A stretch of DNA of 64,000 bases from DATBVX01 sp963696675 (GTDB lineage Bacteria; Pseudomonadota; Gammaproteobacteria; Steroidobacterales; Steroidobacteraceae): NCBI GenBank assembly GCA_963696675.1, contig CAVOLM010000014.1, positions 6,912 to 70,911 on the forward strand. The letters are read 5' to 3'. Position numbers and translations under genes: made by a program. Shown here piece by piece: positions 23,030-32,931 of the stretch. A model generated the notes under the pieces. The model saw only the letters and a program-made list of their open reading frames with translations, was not told the origin of the DNA and searched no databases. Each line of letters starts with the position of its first letter. The first letter of the stretch is position 1.

Positions 23030-24477
23030 CTAACCGTTCAACACCGCTGCCGGCACCCAGTTGCCGTGCACGCCGACCCGCAGGCGCAGCGGAATCTTGA
23101 TGCGAGCGATCGGCCCGCGTTCCAGGTGCTGGGGTTCGACCACGAACATCTCGCTCTGATTTTCATCGTGCCGGTCCACGAGGAAGACCAGGTAGCCCTC
23201 GTGGCCCGCAATCTTCGAGGGGATATGCGCGTGCTCCTGCACGGTCGAGCGCTGATCCATCGGCAGCCGTCGTACCTTGCCGCTCTTCAGCTCGATGCGC
23301 AGGATCGTGTTGAAGCCGGCGCCCACCGGTCCGGCGATCAGGGGCGGCGCGACGGTCGGATCGAATGTCTGGTAGTAGCCGACGTCGTAGTCGACGAGCG
23401 CGTCCTTGTCGGCGACGCGCGGCATGTCCCCGCCCGGCCCCAATATGGTCTCGTCCCACTTCTCACCGGGCTTCGACAGGTCGAAGGTCCAGCGCACCAG
23501 GTCGCCCGCCATCTCCTCCGGCTTGATCTGGATGTTGGAGGCCTCGCGAATGAAGGGAAACGGGCTGGTCTTGCCGACAGCCGAAATCGAGGTGCACGCG
23601 ACTGCCTTCCGTGTAGGCGTTCATGAAATGAAATGCGGAGCGCGCCGGCCCGCGGAACCAGCGCATGTCACGCACCGTGCCCTGCGCGCGGCATGATGCC
23701 GACGAAGCTGTCCTTGTCGGGCTCGAAGATCCAGTGCGGCCCGCCCGCCTTGATGCGCGCGAGATCCGCGGTGTGCGGAAACACCGGGAAGATCACGTGC
23801 TCCTTGGTGAGCGCGAAATCGTGCATCAGCGCGCAATACGGAACCTGGAACCATTCCTCGCGGATCAGTTCGCCGTTCTTGTCCGCGACACAGAAAGCGA
23901 CATCGCGCGAGGCGAGACCACTCGCCTCGTAACCGAAGAAATAGAGCTCGCCGGTTTCGTGATCAGGCCGCGTGTGCGCCGTCATCGTCTGGCTGCGCAG
24001 CTTCCCGTTGTAGTCCCACTCGCCGAGGGTTTCGAGCGTATCGGGATCGATCTGCATCGCGCGGTTGTCTTCCTTGAGCGCAAGCAGTCGCCCGCCATGG
24101 AAGATCGGCGTGGTGTTGTAGGCGCCGCGCCCCTTGCCGCGCACGCTGGGATCGTCGGTATAGGGATTGCGATACAGGCCATACAGCGAGCGGCGAGCCT
24201 TGCGCTCGTTCTTCCAGCGCTCGCTCTGGATGTAGCGCTGCTTGAAGTCCACGTGCCCGTTCTCGAAGCGCAGCATCCGCACCATGCCGTCGCCGCTGAT
24301 GAAGGTGTCGTGTCCCAGCATCGGCGGGTATTGGTGGTCGGGCACGCTCTGGTACCAGCTGCCGTTGATCTCCTCGGGGAGCTTCCCTTCGATCACGAGA
24401 TCGTACACGTCGCATTCGACCCGCGACGGCGCGTTGTAGCCGCTGAAGTCCATCGATTCTGGAAATGGCGTCGTCAT
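23030..24477 (-). pseudogene. Lignostilbene-dioxygenase-like carotenoid oxygenase family enzyme, two frameshifts
   Basis: Non-haem iron enzyme that splits an interphenyl or polyene double bond into two aldehydes. The first frame (MTTPFPESMDFSGYN, 269 residues) has iron ligands His168 (TAHTRPD) and His219 (LMHDF). The following frames supply AFHFMNAY and the last His in VGVHGNWVP, so all four ligands exist. Phe59, Tyr102 and Lys135 sit at about the positions that bind the stilbene phenol in lignostilbene dioxygenases, which favours that group over carotenoid cleavers. Frame changes occur near 23690 and 23590. A GAGG site lies 7 nt before the ATG. It is between an NTF2-like gene and an aldehyde dehydrogenase. 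Confidence 0.78.
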
Positions 24478-24491
24478 GTTTCAACCTCGAG

Positions 24492-24573
24492 AGGTACCAG
24501 GTTCGGTTGCATAACTTGTTGCATAACTCCCCGGGGAGTTATGCAACAAGTTATGCAACCGAACCTGGTACCT
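24492..24573. repeat. 82-bp perfect palindrome (mobile palindromic repeat)
   Basis: Each 41-base arm is the exact reverse complement of the other with no spacer; the centre is CTCCCCGGGGAG at 24532/24533. The arm contains GGTACCAGGTTCGGTTGCAT followed by two GCATAACT-type units. The right edge overlaps the TAG stop of the NTF2-like gene and the left edge is 15 nt before the dioxygenase start, so it lies inside the operon mRNA, where it would form a very stable hairpin. It resembles REP/RAYT-type repeats, but no RAYT gene is in the window. Confidence 0.9.
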
Positions 24574-25256
24574 ATTTCCCGGTCACGGGATGCGGGTAAT
24601 GAAATGGAACGTTGCGCGTGTCCGGCCAGAACGTCGGCGTCCCGGCCTGCAACTCGTCCGGGCCCAGCGGATTTTCGGGATAGATCTTGTCGAAGGGCAG
24701 CAGGTGCGGCTTGTCGTTCGCCCACCCCTTCTCGTAGTCCGCCTGCCACAGCATGTTGTAGTTGAGCACCTTGATCTTCCACACGCCACGATCCTTGACG
24801 TAGGAATTCTCGTAGCGTGCCACCTTCCCAGCACTGCGCTGGAAAGTGCTCGACGCGCTCGCGCTTGCTCTCGTGCTGGCCGGCGGTCATCAGCGCGCGA
24901 AAGCGTCCCTTCGCGGTCAGCCCATCTGGCGCCACGTCGACGATGTCCTGCATCTGCAGGTGATCGAGCAGAAATCCGTACACCGGCCCATTGTGGCCGC
25001 GCGTGAAGAGATTACGGAACCAGTCGCAATACAGGCGCCGCGCACCCGCCTTGCCCCGGTAGACGCCGTTCAGAAAATGCACGCGCGCGTCGTCGGCGAA
25101 CAGGTCCACCGCTTCGTCGTACAGGCACTTGTCGATGTAGTAGCCGTACTTGAAATGCAGGCACCGGACCGCGTGCGTGTCCTCCATCACGCCCATGCGC
25201 CGCGTGAGCTCATCGATGCGTGCGGTGAGCGCCTTGATCTGATCGTCGTTCGCCAT
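24572..25256 (-). pseudogene. NTF2-fold protein, LdpA/LsdE-like (copy 1), one frameshift
   Basis: About 227 residues. It starts MANDDQIKALTARIDELTRR (coiled helix), then HAVRCLHFKYGYYIDKCLYD and LLDHLQMQDIVDVAPDG. In the second frame come ENSYVKDRGVWKIKVLNYNM and a tail ending FHYPHPVTGK. The frame changes near 24830. It is clearly paralogous to the gene at 26106-26808. NTF2-fold lyases such as LdpA of Novosphingobium release formaldehyde from 1,2-diarylpropane lignin dimers to give lignostilbene, and here the next gene is a lignostilbene-dioxygenase-like enzyme. The family is supported by sequence; the activity is inferred from context. GGAG precedes the ATG by 7 nt. Confidence 0.65.
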
Positions 25257-25275
25257 GCGCAATCTCCTTCGGAAT

Positions 25276-26081
25276 TCAGCTCGGGAGCGCCCGCGCGCAG
25301 CAGCGCGTCGAAATCATCGTCCGGTGTCAGGTAGCGTCCTGAGAGGCCGTCATAGCGGCCGGAAGCAAGTTTCACGCACATGTCGGCGCAGCGTGCGAGA
25401 CCTGCCTTCGGGTCCGACTGGGCCTTGATCTCTCTGAGTGAGACGAGCATGTGCGGCAGCCACCGCTGGGCGTCCGGGCGAAGCCAGCGTCGCCTCCGCC
25501 ATGTCGGTGATCACCGTGCCGGGCTCGATCGCGAACGCTGCGACGCGATGCTCCTTGCCTTCGGCCGCCAGGTGCTGTGCGAAACGGATCTGCGTCGCCT
25601 TGCCGACACAGTAGGCAGAAAGGCTCGGTCCAATCTCGACACCGCCACGGCTCGCTACGATCACGATCCGGCCCCCACCGGCCTTCTGCATCCCCGGCAG
25701 CAGCGCGCTGGCAAACAAGAGCGGCGCGCGCACGTGCAGCGCTTGAGAAGCCCACCATTCATCGGGATCTACGAAACCGATTGGCCCGTAGGGCCCGCCA
25801 TGACCCGCGTTGCTGACCAGCGTCGTCACCGGTCCGAACTTCGCGACGGTTCGTTCGACCACACGCGCCACATCTTCGCGTCGCGTGACGTCCCCTGCCA
25901 CGGCGATGGCACGTCCGCCCTGCGAGGTGATCGCCGCCGCCGTCTCATCGATCTGCTTCTGGGTGCGCGCCGTGACAGCGACAGCGGCACCTTCAGCGGC
26001 AAACCGCAACGCGATCGCGCGGCCGAAACCACGGCCGGCACCGGTGACGATCGCAATCTGGTTGTTCAGAACTCCTGCCAT
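25276..26081 (-). pseudogene. Short-chain dehydrogenase/reductase, frameshifted
   Basis: Rossmann-fold oxidoreductase. The NAD(P) motif TGAGRGFG lies near residue 13, SNAGHGGPYGPIGF follows, then a Ser and the YCVGK catalytic pair near residue 157. After ...EATLASP the frame changes near 25487 and continues as DAQRWLPHMLVSLREIKAQS. The C-terminal frame stays open to 25187 and would overlap the next gene. A second single-base shift would end it at the TGA at 25276, just before that gene's ribosome site, which I judge more likely. It lies between two NTF2-like genes in one operon. Substrate unknown. Confidence 0.68.
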
Positions 26082-26105
26082 GCAGCGGTCCGGGCGGTGC
26101 GCGGA

Positions 26106-26808
26106 TCAGTCCGGTTTCACCCACTTTCCGGTGACTGGATGCGGGTAGTGGAACGGTACGACGTCGGTGTCGGGCCAGAGCACCGGCTTTGGATCGGTGA
26201 TGATCTCGTCAGGACCGACCGGGTCCTTGGGATACGTCTGGGAAGCGAACGGGAACTGCCCGGCGGGCATGTGCGCCCAGCCTTTCTCGAACGTGCCATG
26301 CCATACCGGTCGATAGTTGAGCACCTTGATCTTCCAGATGCCGTCCTCCTTGACGTACTCATTCTCGTAGATGCCGCCTTCCCACCACTGGCGCGGAATG
26401 CCCTCGCCCGTGTGGCGACTCTCATGGCTGCCCGCCTGCATCACCGAGCGTGCGCGCGCTTTCGCGGTCTTACGATCGGGCGCGACATCGATGATGTCCT
26501 GGAGCTGCGGATGATCGAGCAGGAAGCCATGAACAGGCCCGTTCTTCCCGCCCGTGAAGTTCTTCTGAAAACGCCCGATGTAGAGGCGCCGCACGCCGGC
26601 CTTGCCCTTGTAGCAGCCGCCCATGAAACGGACTTCGCCGTCCTCGGCGAACAGGTCCACCGTCTCGTTGTACAGGCACTTGTCGATGTAGTAGCCGTAG
26701 GCGTGCTGGAGCCTGCGAATCGCGTGCACGTCCTGCAGGATTCCCAGTTCGTGCGTCACCTGCTCGAGTTTCTTCTCGAGCGCCTGGATCTGGTCGGCCG
26801 TGCGTCAT
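26106..26808 (-). pseudogene. NTF2-fold protein, LdpA/LsdE-like (copy 2), frameshift at codon 4-5
   Basis: About 233 residues. AAGGAG lies 6 nt before an ATG at 26808 (MTHG), after which a one-base shift leads into ADQIQALEKKLEQVTHELGI. From there 217 residues are uninterrupted: QHAYGYYIDKCLYNETVDLF, LLDHPQLQDIIDVAPDRKTA, YENEYVKEDGIWKIKVLNYR, and a tail FHYPHPVTGKWVKPD. It is closely similar along its whole length to copy 1. It is the first gene of the minus-strand operon and diverges from the LigW-like gene. The proposed role is dimer deformylation by analogy with LdpA. Confidence 0.68.
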
Positions 26809-26944
26809 CGCGAACTCCTTAGTTTCAGCTGTGGCTCGGGGCTATCTCGCCGCCCGCCCCCCATGCACGCTCGACCGATACGGAAATAAAAGTAGATGCT
26901 GAGCGCAATGTGGGAATGCGCCTGCCTGTGCCAAGATTCCGGCC

Positions 26945-28023
26945 ATGAGCACCAGCGCATCCCGAGCACAATCAACACCTTCCGTGCCCGCCGCCAGGGG
27001 TTACAAGCGCATCGCGACCGAGGAAGCTTTCGCGCCACCCGAGATGTTCGAGCAGTACCGCAAGCTCCTCGAGCGCAACTGCCATCGATGACCCGGGCTT
27101 CAGGAGCCTGTGGGGGTTTTATCTCAGCAGCCCGAGTCCTCGTGCCACGCAGATCATCGCGCGAATCCAGGATCTCGGCGAGCAGCGCCTGCGGGACATG
27201 GACGCGACCGGCATCGACCGGCAGATCCTGTCGCTCACCTCGCCCGGAGTGCAGGTGTTCGACGCGGCGACGGCGACTTCGCTCGCGCGTTCATTCAACG
27301 ACCAGCTGGCCGAGGCGATCCGCGAGCATCCGGATCGCTATTCGGGGTTGACCGCTGTCGCGCCGCAGGACCCGCAGGCGGCAGCCAAGGAAATCGAGCG
27401 CGGCGCGACGCAGCTCGGGCTCAAAGGCGTGATCATCAATTCGCACACACTGGGTGAATACCTGGACGACGAAAAGTACTGGGACATCTTCGCCGCCGCC
27501 GAAGCATTCAACACGCCGATCTACATTCACCCGAACACACCGTCGCGCGGCCTGATCGGCCCGATGCTGGAACGCGGCCTCGAGTCGGCGATCTACGGAT
27601 TCGCGGTGGAGACCGGCATGCACCTGCTCGCGATCATCACCAGCGGCGCGTTCGACCGTTTCCCGCAGCTGAAGATCATCGTCGGCCACGCCGGCGAAGC
27701 GCTGCCGTACTGGATGTATCGGATCGACTACATGCACCGCGCGTCGGTGGCCGCCGGCCGCTATCCGCGCATGAAGGCGCTGCGCCGGAGACCGAGCGAC
27801 TACCTGCGCGAGAACGTCTACGTCACCAACAGCGGCGTGGCGTGGGAGCCGGCGATCATGTTCTGCCACTCGGTGCTCGGCGCCGATCGCGTGATGTACG
27901 CGATGGACTACCCGTACCAGTACGTTGCGCGAAGAAGTGATCACCTGCGACAACCTGCCGCTCAGCGATGTCGACAAGAAGAAGTTCTTCCAGACGAACG
28001 CCGAGCGGGTGTTCTCGCTGTAG
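26945..28023 (+). pseudogene. LigW-like aromatic acid decarboxylase (amidohydrolase family), two frameshifts
   Basis: About 355 residues after repair. The three frames give GYKRIATEEAFAPPEMFEQY, then DMDATGIDRQILSLTSPGVQ, LKGVIINSHTLGEYLDDEKY, IYIHPNTPSRGLIGPMLERG, GHAGEALPYWMYRIDYMH and VMYAMDYPYQYV, ending KKKFFQTNAERVFSL. From memory of the family this is much closer to 5-carboxyvanillate decarboxylase (LigW) than to other amidohydrolases. Metal-binding Glu (TEEAF), His (IYIHP) and Asp (AMDYPYQY) are present. Breaks lie near 27085 and 27928. It would turn 5-carboxyvanillate into vanillate. It diverges from the NTF2/dioxygenase operon. Confidence 0.78.
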
Positions 28024-28039
28024 CTGAAGGAGGCACGCC

Positions 28040-29054
28040 ATGAAGGCCTGGATCGTCCCCAAGGATTGCGAGAAGCTCGAACAGCTCAGGATCGACGAGC
28101 GCCCCACACCGACGCCCGGCCCCACGCAGATCCTCGCGCGCATGCGCGCCGCATCGCTCAACTATCGCGACCAGTTGATCGTCACCGGCGGATATTTCGG
28201 CGGTAAGACGCAGCGCGACCTCGTTCCGTTGTCCGATGGCGCCGGTGAAGTTGTGGCGGCTGGATCCGATGTCACGCGCTTCAAGGTCGGCGACCGCATC
28301 GTCAGCACCTTCTTCCAGAACTGGGTCGATGGACCGCCGGCCCCGGAGCCGCGTCCCGCCATCGGCGCACCGATGGACGGCGTGCTGGCCGAATACGTGT
28401 TGTTCGATCAGCGCGACGCCGTTGCAATGCCGTCGAACCTATCGTTCGAGGAAGGCGCCACGTTGAGCTTGCGCGGGCGTGACTGCCTGGCACGCGCTGA
28501 TGATCACGTGCGCGGTGAAGCCGGGGGAGAGCGTACTCGTGCTCGGCACTGGCGGCGTCTCGGTTTTCGCGCTGCAGTTCGCGCGCCTCGCCGGTGCGCG
28601 CGTGTTCATGACTTCATCGAGCGATGAAAAGCTCGAGCGCGGGCGCGCCATGGGCGCCACGGGCCTGATCAACTACAAGCGCACGCCGGAGTGGGACAAG
28701 GAAGTGCTGAAACTGACGAACGGGCTCGGCGTCAACTACGTGGTCGAAGTCGGCGGTCCCGGTACGCTCGCGAGGTCGATGCAGTCGGTCGCCTATGCCG
28801 GAAAGATCGCGCTCATCGGCGTGCTCGCGGGCTTCCAGGGCGACACGAATCCACATCCGGTGATGCGCAAGGGCGCGAGCCTGCACGGCATCTTCGTCGG
28901 CAACCGCGCCATGCTCGAACGCATGAATGCGGCTATCGAGGTCAACGGGATGAAACCGGTAGTCGACAAGGTGTTTGCGTTCGACGAGGCGCCGGATGCG
29001 TACCGCTACCAGCACAGTGGCGCTCACTTCGGCAAGGTCGTAGTCCGCATCTAG
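28040..29054 (+). pseudogene. Zinc-independent medium-chain dehydrogenase/reductase, one frameshift
   Basis: About 337 residues. The first frame holds the GroES-like domain (SLNYRDQLIVTGGYFGG, GAGEVVAAGSDVTRFKVGDR). The second holds the Rossmann domain (GTGGVSVFALQFARLAGARV, INYKRTPEWDKEVLKLTNGL). The frame changes near 28473, where one extra T in GAGCTTGCGC would explain it. I see no catalytic-zinc Cys/His set in the first domain, so it is of the quinone-oxidoreductase-like type. It starts 17 nt after the LigW-like gene with a GGAGG site and is probably co-transcribed. Substrate unknown. Confidence 0.75.
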
Positions 29055-29700
29055 GCCTTCTGTCCGAAGTCGACGCCCTCACGTGCCAGGTAGTCCCGTT
29101 CCTCAGCCGTGCTCTGCCGGCCGAGGATGGCATTGCGATGGGGAAAACGTCCGAAGCGGCGAATGATGTCGCGGTGCTGCTCGGCGTAGTGGGTGCATCC
29201 CTCGAAGTAGCTGCGGATTGGCGCCGGGACATCGAGAGCGAGCGCCGCGCACGCGGCGACACCACGCTCCTGAGCCTCGATATCCTCGGCGTGCTCCAGC
29301 GGGAGATAGAAGAAGAGTCTCTCGGCGGGCTGCAGCAGCACGTCCGCTCCCTCCCGCATCCCTTCCAATGCCAGGCCGAGCGCCATCGGATCGGTTGCAA
29401 AGGCTCGCGCCGTGCCCCGAAACGCATTACGGGGGAACTGATCCATGAGCAGGATCAGTGCCAATCTGCCGCGCGGCGTGCGCGGCCAATCTGCGAGATG
29501 TCCCGCCGCGGCCCGTTCCATGTCGGCCCGAAATTCCCGTTCGATCTGTCGGTCGACCGCAGCTGGTTTCGCCATCTTCACTCGCCAAACCAGAAATCCA
29601 CTCGACGTTGCAGCGCCTCGGCGCTCTCCAGCGAATCGGCGAACCAGAAGCGCCAGACGTACTCGATCCGCGGGTCAACCGGATTGGATTTTTCAGGCAC
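29051..29700 (-). pseudogene. DUF924 family protein, frameshifted near its N-terminus
   Basis: The long frame (29581-29051) has the DUF924 pattern PRGRLALILLMDQFPRNAFR, YLPLEHAEDIEAQERGV and YAEQHRDIIRRFGRFPHRN. Upstream in another frame the usual N-terminus is found: PEKSNPVDPRIEYVWRFWFA and QRRVDFWFGE from a GTG at 29700. One base separates the two near 29583. The product would be about 215 residues, a TPR-like helical protein of unknown function. Its 3' end overlaps that of the dehydrogenase on the other strand. Confidence 0.75.
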
Positions 29701-29720
29701 GGCTCGGCGACACTGACGTT

Positions 29721-30179
29721 GTGGACAGAACCTTTGAACCGAAGGATGCGGATTTTAGCGCACGCGTGCACGCCAGTTTTGCCCGTCAGCGCGTGATGGC
29801 AGCGCTGGGGGTAGCGCTCATCCAGGTCGATCCGGGCCGCGTCGAGCTCGAGCTGGCCTTCGATCCGGAACTGACGCAGCAGCATGGCTTCATGCATGCG
29901 GGCATCATTGCTACGGCGCTCGACAGCGCCTGCGGCTACGCGGCGTTTTCGCTCATGCCCGCCGACGACGGCGTGCTCACGGTGGAGTACAAGATCAATT
30001 TCCTCGCCCCGGCAGCCGCGGACCGCTTCCGCCTGGTCGGCTCGGTGGTGAAATCCGGGCGCACGCTCTTCGTGTGCAACGGCGAAGCGCTCGGCGAGCG
30101 CGACGCAAAGCAGGTGCTGGTAGCGACCATGACCAGCACGGTGATGGCGGTGCGCGGCCGCAGCGATATTCAGCAGTAG
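29721..30179 (+). CDS. PaaI-family hotdog thioesterase
   Basis: 152 residues from a GTG at 29721 (VDRTFEPKDADFSARVHASF). The motif QQHGFMHAGIIATALDSACG (near residues 53-72) is the PaaI catalytic segment; VEYKINFLAPA follows. The open frame extends further upstream but overlaps the DUF924 gene on the other strand. PaaI-type enzymes remove CoA from stalled aromatic intermediates, which fits the catabolic setting. The frame is intact. Confidence 0.8.
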   Translation: MDRTFEPKDADFSARVHASFARQRVMAALGVALIQVDPGRVELELAFDPELTQQHGFMHAGIIATALDSACGYAAFSLMPADDGVLTVEYKINFLAPAAADRFRLVGSVVKSGRTLFVCNGEALGERDAKQVLVATMTSTVMAVRGRSDIQQ

Positions 30180-30221
30180 CCAGTCGTATAATGGAATCCC
30201 ATCTCGATAAGGGGTAGTTCC

Positions 30222-30353
30222 ATGAGCAAGGGCATGGATCAGAAGCGCGAAGGCAAGAAAAAGCCGCAGAAGTCGCTCAAGGAAAAGCGCGAGCTGAAGC
30301 GCTCCAAGAAGGCAGGCAACTGGCCGCCGGTGGTGAGCGGCGGAAAGATGTGA
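30222..30353 (+). CDS. Small, very basic 43-residue protein
   Basis: ATG at 30222 preceded by AAGGGG. The product starts MSKGMDQKREGKKKPQKSLK and continues lysine-rich to a TGA at 30353. A TATAAT box lies at 30187-30192, about 30 nt before the start. Similar short lysine-rich proteins of unknown function occur in other proteobacteria. It sits between the PaaI gene and a duplicated fragment of that gene's 3' end. Confidence 0.6.
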   Translation: MSKGMDQKREGKKKPQKSLKEKRELKRSKKAGNWPPVVSGGKM

Positions 30354-30366
30354 CCAAAGCGCTCCA

Positions 30367-30436
30367 GAGCGCGACGCAAAGCAGGTGCTGATCGCGACCA
30401 TGACCAGCACGTTATGGCGGTGCGCGGCCGCGGCGA
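30367..30436 (+). repeat. Duplicated remnant of the PaaI-thioesterase 3' end
   Basis: Starting GAGCGCGACGCAAAGCAGGT, this matches 30097-30166 (inside the thioesterase gene) at an offset of 270 bases over about 65 bases, with a few substitutions and one deletion (CACGTTATGG against CACGGTGATGG). It has no start codon of its own and is presumably non-functional. Confidence 0.75.
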
Positions 30437-30458
30437 CGTTCGCTTGAGCCGCGCGTTG

Positions 30459-31000
30459 CTACTTCGCCTGCGTGTATAGCCCGTCGAAAGCCTGGGTCCA
30501 GGTCTTGCCGCCGTCCGTGGAGGTCTCCCAGAGCTGGCGAATCCTGCCGTCGGGAAGTGGTGTCCACATGATCCGGTGCAGCTGTATTTCACCGGCCTTC
30601 GCACCTGGGCGCTGACCTTCGAGTCGCATCACGCCGTTTTCGAATCGCCCTTCGAGCGTGAGGGCGCTGCCGGTGTGATCGATCCACGTCTGGTGCCACA
30701 CGCCGCGCGGCGCGTCGTAGAAGTTGATGCTGTTACCACGCAGCCCGCTGGCTCCCTGCCAGTTCTCGTAGAGCGCGCAACCGCCGAGAATGCTCTCGAT
30801 CCGATTGATGCCGGCGACCTTGCCTTTCTCGGTGACGTTCCAGCTGACCGAGCCAGAAATCGAACTGGCGGTACGGGGTCCGGCTGTGCAGGGCTGCGCT
30901 TTCTCCGGCGGCGGCCTCGGCGAAGGCTAGCTTGCGGTGTCGAGGTGCTCATGATGGCGATCCAGCAGGATGTGGCCAGGATGGCGAGTCGTGGGTTCAC
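30459..31000 (-). pseudogene. Probable secreted DUF1579-like protein, two frameshifts
   Basis: A GTG at 31000 starts MNPRLAILATSCWIAIMSTS, a plausible signal peptide. Joining the frames gives SRTPYRQFDFWLGQ, then WNVTEKGKVAGINRIESILG, ...FYDAPRGVWHQTWIDH and the clean last 80 residues ending AFDGLYTQAK. This FDFWLGxWNV...GVWHQTWVD layout is common in small exported proteins of unknown function. Frame changes lie near 30926 and 30850. It is the last gene of the long minus-strand array. Confidence 0.6.
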
Positions 31001-31091
31001 TTGGCTGTCTCGGACGCGCGCAAATGCGGTTGCGTCAGCCTAGCGACTTGGCGGAGTCAGTCAAGCCACCGATGTTGCAGAGATTGCTAAT

Positions 31092-32706
31092 CTAGCCGCG
31101 CAACGACGCAACGATCAGGCCGCGATGGCGAAGATCGAGCAGCAGCCGCTCCACCATCGGCTCGAGCGCCTGCTCGTTATCATTCCAGATCAGCGGGCGA
31201 TTGCCGTTGATGGGCTTGCCGATCACGCCACGCACTGCCTCATAGACACGCGCTGTGGCCGGCGACAGGCAGCGACGCGCGTCGTAGTGCCCTTCGACCG
31301 CCTGGGTTCTCAGCTCGACTGACTGCACGGCGAACAAGAGCGCATTGGCGAGATAGTGCTCGAACAGGTCGAGCGAACGCCGCGCCAGGTTGGCCGAGCC
31401 CATCGCCTGGCTGTTGATGTTCTGGTTGAACTGCTCGGCGTGCGTCGGAAAGCGATCCGCGAGCGAGGCTCCGTAGTAGCTCAGCAGCGGCATGATCGAG
31501 TGGTTGACGACCTGCAGCGACTTGAAGCCGACGTTGACGGCGCGATCGGGATTGCCGACCAGCGATGGCGGCAAGCCGTTGCTGAACTCCGGCATCACCA
31601 GCAGCGCGATCTGCACGTCGAGGTGCTTGGCGAGGAGCCCCACGTAGTAGCGCAACTGGTCCATCGCGACTGCCGGTGTACTGCGCGAGGAAGTTGCCGC
31701 AGTGATAGATCGCTGCCGGTGGCCGGGTCGATCAACGGATTGTCGTTGGCGGAGTTCGCCTCGATCTCGATCTGCCGCTGCGATGATCTCGAGGCCATCG
31801 ACGATCGGGCCGAGGTACTGCGGCAGGCAGCGCAGCGAGTAGCGATCCTGGATCAGCCCGCCCTCGCGGTGTTGCCGATCGCCGCTCGATTCGTCGTGGA
31901 TCAGTCGCGAGCCCTTGAGCAGCCGCAGCATCTCGCCCGCCGTCCACACCTGGCCGGGGTGCGGCTTGTGCTCGTGGATGAAGGGCTGAAACGACTGGTC
32001 AGTGCCCAGCAACGCCTGGACGTAGAGCGCGTGCAGCGCGAGACTCAGTCGAGCAGCTCCTGCGCGCGCGGCAATGCAGTTCGCCGCGATGCCGGTCGAG
32101 ACGGAGGTGCCGTTGACGAGCGCCAGGCCCTCCTTGGGCTCGAGCGCCAGCGGTTCGAGCCGCAGGCGCGCCAGCGCAGTGTGCGAGTCGAGCGTCTCGC
32201 TCCCGATATCGACCCGGTAGTCGCGATCGACGCCGAGGAGCGCGCCCGCGATGTAGGCGAGCGGCACGAGGTCGCCGCTGGCGCCGATCGAGCCCAGCTC
32301 GAAGACATGTGGCGAGCGCGTTGACGTTGAGGAATGCGATCAGGCGCTCGACGATTTCGAGCCGCACGCCGGAAATGCCGTGCAGGAGCGAGTTCGCGCG
32401 CAGCAGCATCGCGGCGCGGACGTCCTGCGCCGGCAGCCGCTCGCCGGTGGTCGTCTTGTGCGACCAGATGGCATTGGTTGAAAGTTCGCGCGACGAGCTG
32501 CTTCGGAACCGCTCGATGGGCCATGCCGCCGAAGAGCGTCGTCACGCCGTAGATCGATTTGTCGGACTTGACGGCCTCGGCGATGAGCCGCTGCGAGGTT
32601 TCATCCTCTCTCGCACCATCGCGTCGCGGGTGAGCTCCACCGGTTCGCCGCGTGCGACGACGGCAATGTCCTTGATCGTGAGCCCCGAACCGCGAAGCGT
32701 GATCAT
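31092..32706 (-). pseudogene. Aromatic amino acid ammonia-lyase/aminomutase family, heavily frameshifted
   Basis: HAL/PAL family. The MIO-forming ASG triad is intact within ELGSIGASGDLVPLAYIAGA. Other family segments are NGTSVSTGIAANCIA, EANSANDNPLIDPATG, GLLAKHLDVQIALLVMPEFS and EQFNQNINSQAMGSANLARR. The pieces are spread over all three frames, and I count about seven single-base shifts between 32,620 and 31,690. The start MITLRGSGLTIKDIAVVARG at 32706 is the best available. If functional it would deaminate tyrosine, phenylalanine or histidine; specificity cannot be assigned. Either the gene is dead or this stretch is poorly sequenced. Confidence 0.7.
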
Positions 32707-32931
32707 CGTAGGAGTCAGTATCACGGCGCTGCCATTCACGATGCAGCATCTGTCCCGGCTGTCACGGTCGAGATGCCGGTGCCGGGTCGAGACCAGGTTA
32801 CGCGCTGCTGCGAGCGAACACTCGCGACGACGCTCGTGAGGCACATCAAGGCCTTCCTCGAAGTCGCCGGCGATGGAACGTCAGAAATCATCCAGGTGAT
32901 GGACGGTCCGCCGCCGAGGGCATGAGAGCCC

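Noticed and set aside
23668..24477. Retinal- or carotenoid-producing enzyme as the role of the dioxygenase
   Set aside because: Residues at positions 59, 102 and 135 match the phenol-binding set of lignostilbene dioxygenases and the neighbours are aromatic-catabolic; no carotenoid gene is in the window.
32707..32931. Possible small gene between the TPP enzyme and the ammonia-lyase
   Set aside because: Three overlapping frames are open for about 70 codons but none shows a motif or ribosome site; frameshifts in this stretch make any call unsafe.
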